This document shows, piece by piece, positions 1-11,500 of a stretch of 64,000 bases of DNA. The notes beneath the pieces were generated by a model, which worked only from the letters and a program-made list of their open reading frames with translations, was not told where the DNA came from and did not search any database. The position numbers and the translations under genes are program-made. Numbering within the stretch: position 1 is the first letter of the stretch; every line of letters begins with the position of its first letter. Origin of the DNA: Lumbricus rubellus (taxonomy: Eukaryota; Annelida; Clitellata; Crassiclitellata; Lumbricidae); contig OX243825.1 in NCBI GenBank assembly GCA_945859605.1, positions 656,826 through 720,825 of the forward strand. Direction: 5' to 3'.

Positions 1-33
1 ACGAGGCGTTTTAAAGATATTCAGCGAAAACTA

Positions 34-574
34 CTTGTCGTATGTCCATTTTCAGCATACACTTTGCCGTATCTCCTATTTTATTTTTGTCGTATCTCCA
101 GTACCGCATCATGGTTAAAAGTGCATTACCGTATGTCCAGAGAAAGCTCGTCGCTGATTGGACGATAAGGAGATACGACATCATGGTGGTAGTGTCATAG
201 TGTCGTATGTCCAGAGAATAAAAAACATTCTTTTATTTAAAAAGGGTATTAAACTTGCGAAAATTGAAACGAACAAATTCGCAATTGATTGTATATTGCT
301 TTTTTTATTATTGCATAATTTAAAAAAAATTCTCACGTCAGGATGACTTGCAATTGATTTAAATTCATTTTTATACAACATTTTCCAAAATTTCACAAAA
401 ACCATTCTAAGTTTCAGTTTAATTTTAGTGCAACGTCCTTTAATTAATGTCGATGCTTTAATATAACGTCTTTGCCTGAAGTTTTATTGCACTATATATA
501 TATTTTTTGCGTCCAAAGTTGCGAAACTTTGACCTCGTTTTTCTCGGAATTCACAAAAGTGGACATACGACAAG
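34..574. mobile_element. Non-autonomous DNA transposon (putative)
   Basis: The ends carry near-perfect inverted repeats: CTTGTCGTATGTCCA at the left and its complement at 560-574. The same GTCGTATGTCC/GTCGTATCTCC motif recurs inside, near 70, 98, 148, 170 and 205. A TA dinucleotide precedes the left end, but the right end does not give a clean TA duplication, so the exact boundary is uncertain. The stretch 170-350 is similar, inverted, to 47120-47300 beside a Tc1-like transposase remnant, which suggests one Tc1/mariner-related family. No coding capacity is visible. Confidence 0.4.
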
Positions 575-579
575 ATAAT

Positions 580-3560
580 TATTGTCAGGCGACGATCTGA
601 TGACCGGAAGTACATGTAGGCCTACGTATCCAACGTCAACAATCATGCTGGCGCAACATCAACATGGCACGTGATATATTAGGCCTATGCAAATAAGGCC
701 GCTGTGTCACTGTACTATTGCACAGTAGGCCTAATAGAATATATTATATCTATTTTGCATTGGGCTTAGGCATCAAACTTTACTTATTTCCTTATATAGG
801 CTAAGTGTTTGTTATTTAACCAGGACCCAGAGCTGCGCTGTATCCTAAGAGCAAGCATGCAGGAGCTTGTGAAAATTGACGGCGAAGTGACTAATAAAGC
901 GTCAATTCACTTACATCCTAATGAGCGTTTATAAATATGTTTACAAGGTGTCATGGCAACGATTCTGCCCAAAACGGTCAGAGCTTGTAATGTAGGTGTA
1001 GGGGCTTGCGAGATTTAACTGTGAGGCATGCGCATTGGTTCTGATACAGTCTAACTTCTGTTTGCGCTTTCAGTGCGAAAATCAATTCTTCTCGAATTTT
1101 GAATGATTTTGATCATTCGGAACTCATCCTTTTTTTAATTTCCGACTACGGATGTTGACTTCCGGATTTGCAAGCTTACCGGAAATGTTAATCAGGTCAA
1201 CGTATCATCTGTGAAAGAGAATAATTTGACGAAAGCGTGCAGACCTAATTCCAGGATTAATTACACGATGCATTGGCAACACCTATTCATGTTTGAGTAG
1301 AGATATTTTCTATGAACTTTTGTCTTTCAGTCAATCCTGGCAAACTCGGCGGTCGTATTTAAATTTCCATACACGCTGATTGCAAGCAAATATGGAAGTC
1401 ATTATCGAATTCATTAAAAATTCGGGAAGAATTGATTTTCGCAATGTCTCCTGCTTATCAGTCATGATTGTCTATGCCTACTGCTGTGACTCTGGTCAAA
1501 GCTGAGCTTGCAATGGGCAGTGTAGTCTTTTCACCAACATGCCTTTGTTACAGATCATATCGACGACTCGCAATGTTCCATTTCTGTGTATTATATTTCT
1601 CGACTTGTTTCAACCTGCGTTTTCTGCTCCAAATTTTATGGGCAGTTTGCCAGGTTTACAATTTCAGTATTCGTGTCAGGGCCACGCGAAGTAGGCTATT
1701 CCATAGGTCGAGACTTGGTCTAGAGAATGGCTGGAACGAACGAGCGGTCTAAGGACAATCGATCAGTGCGTTACATTTTGGGCTGACTGGCCGAGTCGCA
1801 GATCGACGACATTTTTCCATTTTCATCCACGGAATTTTACGACGTCCTGTTTTAGTTATTTGGTGAAAATTTCCTTAAAAACATACCATTTCCCCAGCCA
1901 AAATAACTGATGACATTTTAAACTGGACAACGTATTATCTGTGAAAAATATTCATACACACATAGACTAGGGGCAAAATATCGCTGTCATGTGACTCGTG
2001 TCATTTTCCAACAACTGAAACGATTTAGATATCTGCGCAAAGAGGTTGGCGTAGGAATGATTCTCAAACCGAGATGTAGGCTACAGTGGTGTGAAAAAGT
2101 TTTGCAAAAAAATCACTTGCTAAGGCGGTCCACTCATGGGCGTAACTTTCCTCTGAAAAGTGGTGGTGACTATTCATCTGCTGACAACTTCTCACTTCCA
2201 TTTTCTTCTTCAGCTTCCTCTACCCCTTCTCTAGATACGATTTATTATAAACTATGGTGATAACTCTCCCTCTTTTCCTTATCCATTCTTACTCTTTATC
2301 ACATTTCGTCGCTCTCACTGGTGCGCTCCACGATCTATCTACTCACGGAACATTAAATCAACGTTTAAAATACATCTCTTTTGCAAATTTTATTCAGATT
2401 CCTCCTGTATTCAATTCGTCCGTCTCGATAGCCATGTAGCCTACTCCAATTCTATCTCAAAGTCGTGTGTATTTTGCACTGCTTGCTCAATTGTAGGCCT
2501 ACTGACAATCACGCCAAACCAGCTGCATGGCACCGTTTGGAAAACGACCGATTGTTCAAATAATTTCAGTGACGTTCCTCTACACACAGCGCTTTAATTG
2601 TCAAATTTTCATTTTTTCAAAATTTACTCGTAGGGCTATCTCCTGCAAAATCCGATGTAATATCGGGTCCTACAAGACGAATTGATCGATCTGTCTCTTA
2701 AAGCGTTCTTTCCCATCTAAGCTTATAATATGTACGAATAATTATATTTTATAGGTCACAGCTCTCTCAATAATTATTTACCCCGATCTCTAATCTGACC
2801 AACCATGCAGTCTTAATAGGCCTAGCATGATAAATTAGGCTATTATAGGCTACGTCAAATTCCTCCTAAAACCGCCCATGCTTAGACTGCGTGAAAAGTT
2901 TGCTGTTAGCCACCAACTTTAAGAAAGGGCTTATTGTTGAGGTCTGCAGTTGAATCATACCAAATGAGTGTAAGGATCCTAGTATCCATGTATTCGCGTA
3001 AATATATATCATCCAAGAGATCCTTCCCTAAAGTCTGAGCCAACTTTTGCCGAGTTAGGGTACGGAGGTTCCCTCAAATACAATTTTGATAGTAGACTAA
3101 TAATGATTCCAAAAGGTAAATTATTGTGTGTGCCTGTGCGAGCATGCCACTGCCTCGTAGTAAAAACGTTTGTGGAAGGGAATTGTTACGCTCGAGATCT
3201 CTTCCCCCCAAGTTTAAAGTGGAAATGGAATTTCTTCCCTTCCCTCCTAAGCATTTACGGCCATGAGTCAGGTAGGCTATTATACTCTGGACAGTGAACC
3301 CCTATCAGCATTGGCACCATCGCGAAGTTAGGCTAGTCATGAAAAACCTATAGGCCTACATGTAGGCTATTAGTATTCGTGACTAACATTGCAACGGCAC
3401 ATTATATGTTAGACAGTCAAATCTTTTCATGTTTAAAAAATATTTATTTGCCGGACCAAAAAGTGGTGGTGGCTGTCACGGCCACTTTTAAAAGTTGTGG
3501 TGACTGGACACCACCATCACATAGAAAGTTACGCCTATGGGTCCACTTTTGTTGTATAAT
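580..3560. other. Intergenic, no gene recognised
   Basis: Only short unrelated reading frames occur, none with a recognisable domain or splice context. The stretch is AT-rich and carries several TAGGCCTA-type palindromes. A weak inverted-repeat element is listed separately at 1072-1446, and a short phrase near 1199-1215 is repeated near 1922-1942. Confidence 0.5.
1072..1446. repeat. Inverted-repeat element (MITE candidate)
   Basis: About 35 bp at the left (TGCGAAAATCAATTCTT...) recur inverted, with a few mismatches, ending near 1446. The roughly 300 bp between has no coding potential. I saw no convincing target duplication, so the superfamily is open. Confidence 0.3.
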
Positions 3561-3564
3561 TGTA

Positions 3565-3958
3565 TAAAAACATTTATAAAGCGCCTCTACTAAGGTGAAC
3601 CGTTCAGAGGCGCTCCCAGTGCGCAAGGCCACGAGAGAAGAAATAAGTTTTGAGGAAAGAAAATGAAAATTACCAGTTAGAAGTTGAGACCGAGTAGATG
3701 GAGGCAGAGTATTCCAAAGAGAGGGGCCAATTGATGTAAAGGATCGAGACTGAGCCATAGCCGTTCTAGTAGGAGGAACTGAAAGATCAAAACTATTTGA
3801 AGAGCGGAGTGGGCGATGTGAAGAGGCTGAAAGAGGGCGGTGAATTTCATTGGCTAGATATTTCGAGGCAAGACGAACCTTAGGCAGACCAATTAAAAGA
3901 GAATTACAGTAGTCAATTCAAATCAGCTCGCGGGCCGCACGTTGGATAGCACTGTTTA
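3565..3958 (-). mobile_element. LINE 3' end (CR1/L2-like reverse transcriptase C-terminus)
   Basis: Read on the minus strand the frame contains DYCNSLLIGLP followed by RSFTSIGPSLWNTLPPS. Both are hallmarks of the C-terminal part of CR1/L2-type LINE ORF2 proteins. One in-frame stop lies just before DYCNSLL, and the region between the two motifs is shorter than usual, so the copy is dead. The frame runs into a 3' end with AGCGCCTCT...AGAGGCGCT, able to fold as a hairpin, and then TTTATAAATG. The same tail ends the SINEs in this window. Confidence 0.65.
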
Positions 3959-3969
3959 GACTATATTTA

Positions 3970-4037
3970 TGACTCTCCAGTTGTTAACAGTGGGCAAAAG
4001 AACGGCAACTCCTCCTCCCATGTCAATACCAAGCTCT
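3970..4037 (-). pseudogene. Relic of an FBG N-half exon
   Basis: After a plausible acceptor (TTAG) the minus strand encodes ELGIDMGGGVAVLLPTVNNW, which matches the start of the gene B FBG-N exon (16649-16887). Homology stops after NNW, so the conserved EYKNGFG and GEFWLGN parts are missing. It is a 5' fragment of one exon without a usable downstream partner. Confidence 0.6.
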
Positions 4038-4214
4038 AAGAAAATAAGTGTATGGTGTCATCGGGTATGAAATAAAAAGCCACTAAGAAATGTAGCATAG
4101 GATGTGGCGAGGAAGTCACGCCGACATTGATGGTTAATGATCAGATTCACATCAAAGGAAATCAACGTCGGGAGAGGTATTCTGACGTCATTATAGTCCC
4201 CCCTATCCCTCCCC

Positions 4215-4480
4215 CCTAGTCCCTCCACGTGCAGCGCGCACATTGGGTGACACGGGCCTTCCATCCTTCTCTGTCCTGAGCAGCTCCAGCAGCCTCCGCC
4301 CACGTCAGCCCTCCGTCCATGAGGTCTTTTCAGATCGTCTCCTTCCAGTTCTTTCTTGGTCTCCCCCTCTTCCTTTTCCACCCACTTGGGGCCCAGTCCA
4401 TTGCCTGCTTCGGGATTCTGTTCTCGTCCATGCGGTGCAGATGTCCCAGCCAGCGTAGTCGTATGCTCTTCAATCTTTAT
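4215..4480 (-). mobile_element. Non-LTR retrotransposon (RTE/jockey-like) RT C-terminal fragment
   Basis: The minus strand encodes LRWLGHLHRMDENRIPKQA, then GWKRKRGRPRKNWKETI, a TGA stop, and TWAEAAGAAQDREGWK. This is the typical C-terminal end of reverse transcriptases in RTE/jockey-like LINEs. A single TGA (one change from CGA) interrupts the frame and nothing upstream is preserved. It sits inside sequence otherwise similar to the 3' flank of gene B (15148-15650), so it inserted into a duplicated copy of that flank. Confidence 0.7.
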
Positions 4481-4748
4481 AGTCAATATTGAAAATTATG
4501 ATCGCAATGTTTCATTTCTGCAGCGCTACTTACAGGGCTCCAGCTTATTCATGAGCGCTGTGTCGTAGGAGGAACAAGAAAATGATTTTTGAGGACACGC
4601 AATCAATCACAGCGCACAATGTATGGGAACATAAGAAATGTGCATAAATACAAGTTTTGCATGTACGAGAAAATTCTCCACAAATCAAAACTACTTAACG
4701 TCACAAAGAGTTCATGAATAGAATCTGAAATTTTTCTCTAGTTTTTCT

Positions 4749-4812
4749 TCATCTGGCTTTGATCATCATTCGCGCTGCTCGAAGTGATCCACCCGGTTCC
4801 AGGTGCTCCACA
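4749..4812 (-). pseudogene. Relic of an FBG C-half exon, 3' end only
   Basis: The minus strand reads HLEPGGSLRAARMMIKAR and a stop, almost identical to the C-terminus of gene B (stop at 15656). Homology with gene B continues leftward through its 3' flank (4490-4740 versus 15420-15640). On the other side the exon is cut off a few bases before the Tc1-like element that starts at 4828. Confidence 0.7.
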
Positions 4813-4827
4813 CTTTTTTTTATGATA

Positions 4828-5829
4828 CAGGGTGTCCAATAAGTTCGTGAACGATTTTGCTAGCTTGTTACAAAAAATATACACAATAAAAATCAATAAT
4901 TATTGCACCATTTAATAGGCAATAGTGTTGCCTTTGCTGGCTATAACAGCTTTCATTCGTCTGGGTAAAGATTCGATGAGGTTCTACAAAGTTTCAACGG
5001 ATATCGAATTCCATGCTTTTCGCAAACGACGTTTTAGCTGAACAGGAGTATTTGGTTCAGGATCTTTGTAGACACTGCCTGAGGGTATATACTCCAGAGA
5101 TTTTCAATCGGTGAGAGATAAGGAGAGTTTGGAGACCAGTTTCATTGTAGTTAGGAATATTTTCGTTCAGCCATGCTCGCGAAACAGCAGATGTATGTGC
5201 TCGCGAATAACAACCGTTTTTCCTCTCAGCGTCTGTTAGCAATGGCGCCTTTCTGCGTTTCCAACTTCTCCACTTTAACTCCCCTTTCATGTAATTTCTG
5301 ATTGTTTCTTTGTTGTCCTTAAGTCCACCTGTTTTGAGAGAATTTTCTATCTGTCTCAATCCAGGTCCTGGTCTGTATTTCGCCTTTTGGATTATTTTAA
5401 TAGCAGCCTGTGTCAAAATCTTTGGTCGACCGCATCGTGCATGATCGCCTAACTTGCCTTGCTTGCTTCCTTCAACCCATTTTGCTACCCAACCTTTCGA
5501 TCATCCTAATTTATCGCCTATAACGGAATATGAATATCCTTCTTCATCAAGAATAGCAGCTTTCGAGCGTAACTGAACGTCTGCTATTTTCCTCATTTTT
5601 CCCAAGTATGGTTACAAAAACGATCGCGAACTGCATAAAATACGCTAAAAATAGCGCTTCCGCATAAATTGATGACGTCATTTCATCGTTGCAAAAAACT
5701 CACACTTTTTACAATTTTTGATTTCGGGACATAAAGTTCTTTCAAATGATATAAGCATTATTAATGTTTGTTGCAAAACTTTTCTGCTATCTGCAAGCAA
5801 AATCGTTCACGAACTTATTGGACACCCTA
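4828..5829 (-). mobile_element. Tc1-like transposon, internally deleted
   Basis: Inverted ends of about 33 bp (CAGGGTGTCCAATAAGTTCG at the left, complement at the right) are flanked by TA on both sides, the signature of Tc1/mariner insertion. The transposase remnant runs on the minus strand from an ATG at 5596 to a stop at 4912. It keeps the N-terminal helix-turn-helix region (GWVAKWVEGSKQGKLGD, GRPKILTQAA) and a frameshifted tail with SPxLSPIENLW. The central DDE core between DAERKN and RAWLNEN is missing, and there are in-frame stops, so it cannot encode an active enzyme. It landed next to a broken FBG exon. Confidence 0.85.
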
Positions 5830-6099
5830 TACTACAGAAAGTGGATTAAAAGTAAGCCAAATTTAGAAACTGAGATGCAAAACATTCGAGAGATCGTCAA
5901 CGAACGCCATTACTGTTGCTTGGAATATCTGAAGTGCAGCTTTGTATTTGCAAAGCGTGATTTGTACACAAACATAAAACATGCGTTGGTGTCGTAAAAT
6001 GAAAAATGTTGGCACGTTTGGCTTAGCAGCAGAATCCTTTACAGATCACCAGAAATAAATTTATGCAAGACAATGAGTCTGTGATTTTTCAGTTTTCGT

Positions 6100-6334
6100 T
6101 CATTTGCTTCTGATCATCATCCGCGCTGCTTGAAGTAATCCATCCGGCGACACTTGACTCAAGCTGCGCCAATTAAATGCACTAGTCAGTGTATACGGAC
6201 AGGTAAGACAGGCATGACGACAGCTGTTGTACCACCATCCACTTCCGACAAGTAAAAGCGCAGCTGCCGTCTATCCATCTATCGTTGTCTTTATCCCAGG
6301 ATGAGAAGCTCATTCCACCGTGGGATGATTTGTC
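6100..6334 (-). pseudogene. Broken duplicate of an FBG C-half exon
   Basis: This copies the gene A C-terminal exon (8196-8564); its 3' flank 5860-6100 also aligns with 7970-8195, so the pair arose by segmental duplication. The C-terminus ARMMIRSK and stop are preserved. Relative to gene A there is a 6-bp insertion near 6181-6200 and a 1-bp insertion near 6249 that shifts the frame. The exon ends abruptly after the codons for GGMSFS. No acceptor or FBG-N exon remains. Confidence 0.8.
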
Positions 6335-6780
6335 TGATTATTAGTGCAATATATGCGATGATTGATGCAAATCTAGCGTCCGGGGGGGTAAACTTCAACC
6401 GGTTTCAAGTTACCGGGGGGGGTGATGTTTAGTAGGGGGTAATCTGAAACCTTTACACCGGCTTTATATTTAGACTACAGTTTAAATCTGAAAGAATTTT
6501 AATATGCTAGCTTAAATTTTTTCAATTTCTGATTAAACCATAGTTTTAAGAAAAGCATGGGCTAACTGTCACTTAGGCCTATAATTAATTTTGGTCTACT
6601 AATAAGATTGCGTTATTTGCCGAATAAGATAAAATGGTTTAAGACGCAGTTTAAGTTGTAGCAAAAGTCAAATTATTTTCCGTTTCCTTTTCTGCACATT
6701 TTCTCTTTTTTATTTGTTCTAATAAAACGAGGCTCTCCCGTTTTTATTTCCGTTTCCATTTTTTACATCTATGCCATTAA

Positions 6781-7766
6781 CCCTCGGGCTACCAGGGGGG
6801 GGTGGTGGTATCCACCCCCCCCCTAGGTTTTTCCCAAATCAAACTTTTTTCGTTAGGAATAAAATTTTGACGTTTTAGGTAGCTGTAGAGCATTCATTTG
6901 CACACATTTTGAGCTAAAATGTGTGATGATATACCATACCATTCAAAAGTTATACCCGATATACCCGAGGCACCAGGGGGGGGGGGTGGATACCACCCCC
7001 CCTTAGATTATCGGCTGTATCTTATCCGTCCTTTGACATGAAGAGACACCAATTACACCATTCTGTAGAGGGAATGTGGGGCTACATTTCCATGCTCAGT
7101 GAGTTGTCTTTGGACAACCGGAAGTGCTCAAAATAAATTAAAATATAAATAAAGGTGTTTTATTTTCATAAAATTTTCATGTTTTTCCTATTAAAAATTA
7201 TTCATACTTTATTTTTTAAGAGAAATAAATTATGTCATTCTATAGAGGGCATTTAGGGCTATTTTGTGATACCAATTAATTTGACATTTGATAACCGGAA
7301 GTGCTCAAAATAAATTTAAATGTGTGAAAATGTTAGGTTTTTTTTACAACGCAAACCGATAAGTCTGCGTAAACGTTTTTCAGCATGTTTTACATGTTTT
7401 TTCTCTTTTTATTGTAACTAAAACTAACTTATTACTAGTTTTTATAGTTGAATATTGGACTTTATTATATGTAAACTATATTTAATTAAATAAATTATGT
7501 TAAAAACACACAGAATCTAATATTTTGCTTAGCGAAAGAATACATTTTGTGGAATCGACGGGTGCCTACGGTAAAAAATTCATAACTTCGGGGTGCTTTC
7601 ATATATTTTAAACCTAAATATACCATTTTGTGCAGAAATGAATGCTGAATCCATAGGTGTATTACAAGTTATGATATCTCAAACCAAACCCAAAATCCAG
7701 GGGGGGGTGGTAACCACCCCCCCCCTTGGTAGTCAGTGTTACAAAAATAGCGTGGTAGCCTGAGGG
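6781..7766. mobile_element. piggyBac-like MITE (TTAA target site)
   Basis: Terminal inverted repeats CCCTCGGGCTACCA and CCCTCAGGCTACCA are flanked by TTAA on both sides (6777-6780, 7767-7770), as expected for piggyBac-type insertion. No transposase frame is present. Inside are three G-run/C-run palindromes near 6796-6825, 6974-7003 and 7699-7726, and a repeated phrase 'aaccggaagtgctcaaaata' near 7118 and 7294. Confidence 0.7.
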
Positions 7767-8195
7767 TTAATAGTGTACATTAATTTCAATGTTATTTTAA
7801 AGAGTCGAAATAGTATCGTTTGTAGCATTAGTAACACCTGAAAGATAACAAGCTCTCAATAATTAATTATTATACATGTAGTTATTATACTTATTCGTCA
7901 ATCGTTTTTAAAGTTAGCTTCGAATAACAAATTGTGTTATACTATCTTTGTTCCAGTCAAAGTTGCAACACGAAGGATATACGGAAATTATTGTTTGCAG
8001 TATCTGTTGCTAGGAGTAGGTGGTCTATCTGAAGTGCAGTTTTGCAAAGCGTGCATTGTGCACAATATAAAGCATGCGCTGGACCAGGTGTCGTATAACG
8101 AAACATGTTCGTACGTTTGGCTTAACAGCAGAATCTTTTACAGATCAACAGAAATAAAATGCGAGACGACGAGTCTGTGATTTTTCAGTTTTCGT

Positions 8196-8564
8196 TCATT
8201 TTCTTCTGATCATCATCCGCGCTGCTCGAAGTAATCCATCCGGCGACAATTGACTCAAGCTGCGCCAATTAAATGCACTAGCGTATTGGCACGTAAGACA
8301 GGCATGAAGACAGCTGTTGTACCACCATCCACTTCCGTAAGTAAAAGCGCAGCTGCCGTCTGTCCATTTATCGCTGTCTTTATCCCAGGTTGAGAAGCTC
8401 ATTCCACCGTGGTACGCACTCGACAGTGTAGTGTTGGTCAGCGAGTCTCCTGCGTTTCCGCCACTGAATCCACACAGACGAAGGGCGTACTTGTTGCTTT
8501 CCGAATCAAGGGAAAAACTTGAATAATCGGCGTAGTACCATACACTGGTTGTAGTTGGTTGTAC
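8196..8564 (-). CDS. Gene A exon 4: FBG domain, C-half and stop
   Basis: 122 residues follow the acceptor TTTTACAG. Recognisable are YADYSSFSLDSESNKYALRL, GNAGDSLTN, HGGMSFSTWDKDSD (calcium-loop region), GSGWWYNSCLHACLTC and the family-typical C-terminus AARMMIRRK. The usual FBG NLNGxY stretch is replaced by ACLTCQY, as in all genes of this window. Confidence 0.85.
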   Translation of the reverse strand, partial: VQPTTTSVWYYADYSSFSLDSESNKYALRLCGFSGGNAGDSLTNTTLSSAYHGGMSFSTWDKDSDKWTDGSCAFTYGSGWWYNSCLHACLTCQYASAFNWRSLSQLSPDGLLRAARMMIRRK

Positions 8565-11500
8565 CTGTAAAACGTAGGTATATAATATATAGCCTACACA
8601 TAGGCCGATACATAGGCCTATTCTACACCGTGCCTCAATAAAAAAGGTGCAAAATTGATTTTGTCAGAACTTCGTCAAATTTCCTCCAATCTTAATAACT
8701 TTTGGTAGGTAGGTGGCAAAATGGCTGATATTTTATGCCATATATAAATTTTCCACCTCACCTGACTCATATCACAGCATTACCTTGTTAAACACAGATG
8801 TGCCAATTTTTCATATAACGGGGTCTCGAAGCTTGTCTGCACTGAAATCCATTGCATCGAGCCGGATGCCAGAGTGAATGAGGCATAGGAATACTATCGT
8901 GACAACCTTCTTGCCCAGAAGATACCGTCAGACATACGCCGGATATCCCAGGGCGAGTTTATTGTCTTTCAAAATGGATGGCGCCCCGGCGCATCGAGCG
9001 CGCGACACCGTTTCTTTCCTGGAGCGAGAGACGCCCGACTTTATCCCTCAAGCACTGTGGCCACCGATTTCTCCGGATCTTAACACAGCCGACTATAGCA
9101 CATGGAGTGTGCTGCAGGAGAAGGTTTACCGGTCCAGAATAGCCAACTTCGACGAACTCGAAACGCGTCTGCTCAACGAGTGGACGCGCTTTGACCAGTC
9201 TATCGTTGATGCTGCAGTGACCAGTAGCGTCGCCGTCTAAGCGCTTGGGTCCGTGTATGCGCAGTACATTTCGAGCACAAATTCTAACACTTTTAAGCAG
9301 ATCTGTCATAACAATTAAATAACTATGCTAAGTAAACCATATTTTACTTTACTGCGGCTAATTCAGTCGTCAGAAAGTTTGTTGCAAGTAATAAAATTCA
9401 AGCGTTATTATGAAAAATTGCTACATCTGTGTTTAACAAAGTAGTGCGGTGATATGAGTCAGGTGAGATGGAAAATTTATATATAACATGAAATTTCAGC
9501 CAATTTGCCATCTACCTGCCAAAAGTTATTAAGATTGATGAAAATTTGACGAAGTTGTGACAAAAACAATTTTGCACCTTTTGTTATTGAGACACGGTGT
9601 ATAATGTGTTCGTGTTATTGAGAACGTATTCTGTCGTCCTAACGCGAAAGTAACTTAGCAAGCGCTAGGATATCAGCGGTGAATGCCGAATAAACGTTTT
9701 GAATACCATTCTTGTTATGAGGTTCCTATTGTTCTTAACGGTAGTATCTGCCCATTATCAACTACATGTATAATGATAATGAAGCTTCACTCTCACTTCC
9801 GCAGTAGCTGTAGATTAAACAAATCTAGACAATCCACATCCATCCCTTACACCGAATGAGATTCCAGTTGTTCAAGATCACAGTTGGCGCAAATACTAGG
9901 CTACATATTAGACAATAATTTTGTTATTGAATAAATGGATTCGTATCAAACCTACACGTGAAATCCTTACTACGCATCAAAAACTAATTGTTAGACATTA
10001 TTATAATTATTATTATTTTTAAATTGCAGCCAGACGTCGATCGGTTTTTGATTATTTTGAGGGTTCATAGGGTACATGGTAGCCTAGACCACTACGACGT
10101 GTACAACGAAAACCTGTTTATGCCACTTTTATTATTAGAGATCCGAAGATTAGAGGAGAGTGCTACAAGACGCCTAGGGCGAATAAGACGCCCACCCCCT
10201 GTAAAACTCGTGTATAGACACATATTCGTGTTTTAGTTGTCTCACTGCATATAGCGACACCTTGCGAACCTTATTTAGCGGCAACGTTCCAGTATTCAAG
10301 ATATTGACGCGAAAAATCAAAATTATATTTTTTCACTACTTTTTTGTAAGTGCACATTTATAAATATGCCTGAATTTCTGCTTAACCCTCGAGTGCCCAA
10401 TGGGGGGGGGGGGTCCGACCGGACCCCAGGCCGGTTTTTCCCGGATAACTTTTTAAAGACTATGGATCTGCAGGAATGCTTTTAGGTATTCCTAGAGCAA
10501 CCGTTTGGGCAAAGAATGGTATATTTTGCGTGAGTATTGTCCAACCCTGCACCCCCACAACCACAGCATATACTAAGGGTACCCCATGATATGCGGCTGA
10601 TAATCATACAAGCGCATGGTTACTGGTCAATAACTATTATTCTATACCAGGTGGTGCTATTGTGATATAATATATATCAATCGATTGCAAATTTAGTTGG
10701 GATTACTTACAACTAAATTATATAACGATATTCCAATCCCTTCTCAAGATATTGACATGAACAGGCTGGGGTCCGCGCCGGACGTAATATAGGCTTTCCT
10801 TCGATAAATAACGCAAGCAAGCATAACATGTGTATCACGAGATTTTTACACTATTAGTTTACACTTTACACCAGGTGGTGTTATTGTGCTATTAGATACA
10901 TCAATCGATTGCAAATTCATTTGGGATTACACTGAACTCAATTCTATAACGATATTCCAATCTCTTCTCCAGATATTAGCATGAAAACGCTGGGCCTCCT
11001 TTGGTAAATAACGCAAGCAAGCATAAAATGTGTATCACGAGATTTTACACTATTATTTAACACCAGGTGGTGTTATTGGGATATAAGATACATCAATCGA
11101 TTGCAAATTCATTTGGGATCACATAGAACTAAATTCTGTAACGATATTCCAATGCCTTCTCAAGATATTAACATAAAACGCTGGGGTCCGCGCGGACCCC
11201 CCCCCTTGGGCCTTCGTGTACCAAAAAATACCTTGGGCACTCGAGTGTTAACCATGTGCGGCACCAATTCGCGCATGTCAACGTTTATTCTGTGTTCATT
11301 TGCAGTTATTTTAATGGTTTTACCTAAATCGTAGACAATGACGTTGTTAAATAAAGTGGAGTCAATATAATAGAAGGACTCGAAAATTACACAAGAAACC
11401 CATGGACGTCTTGAATAGGCCTACATAAGAAGCATAGAGATTACAAGAAGCCCATAATTATACTAAGCATAGAGGTTGCAAGATGCCCATGAACTTCTTG

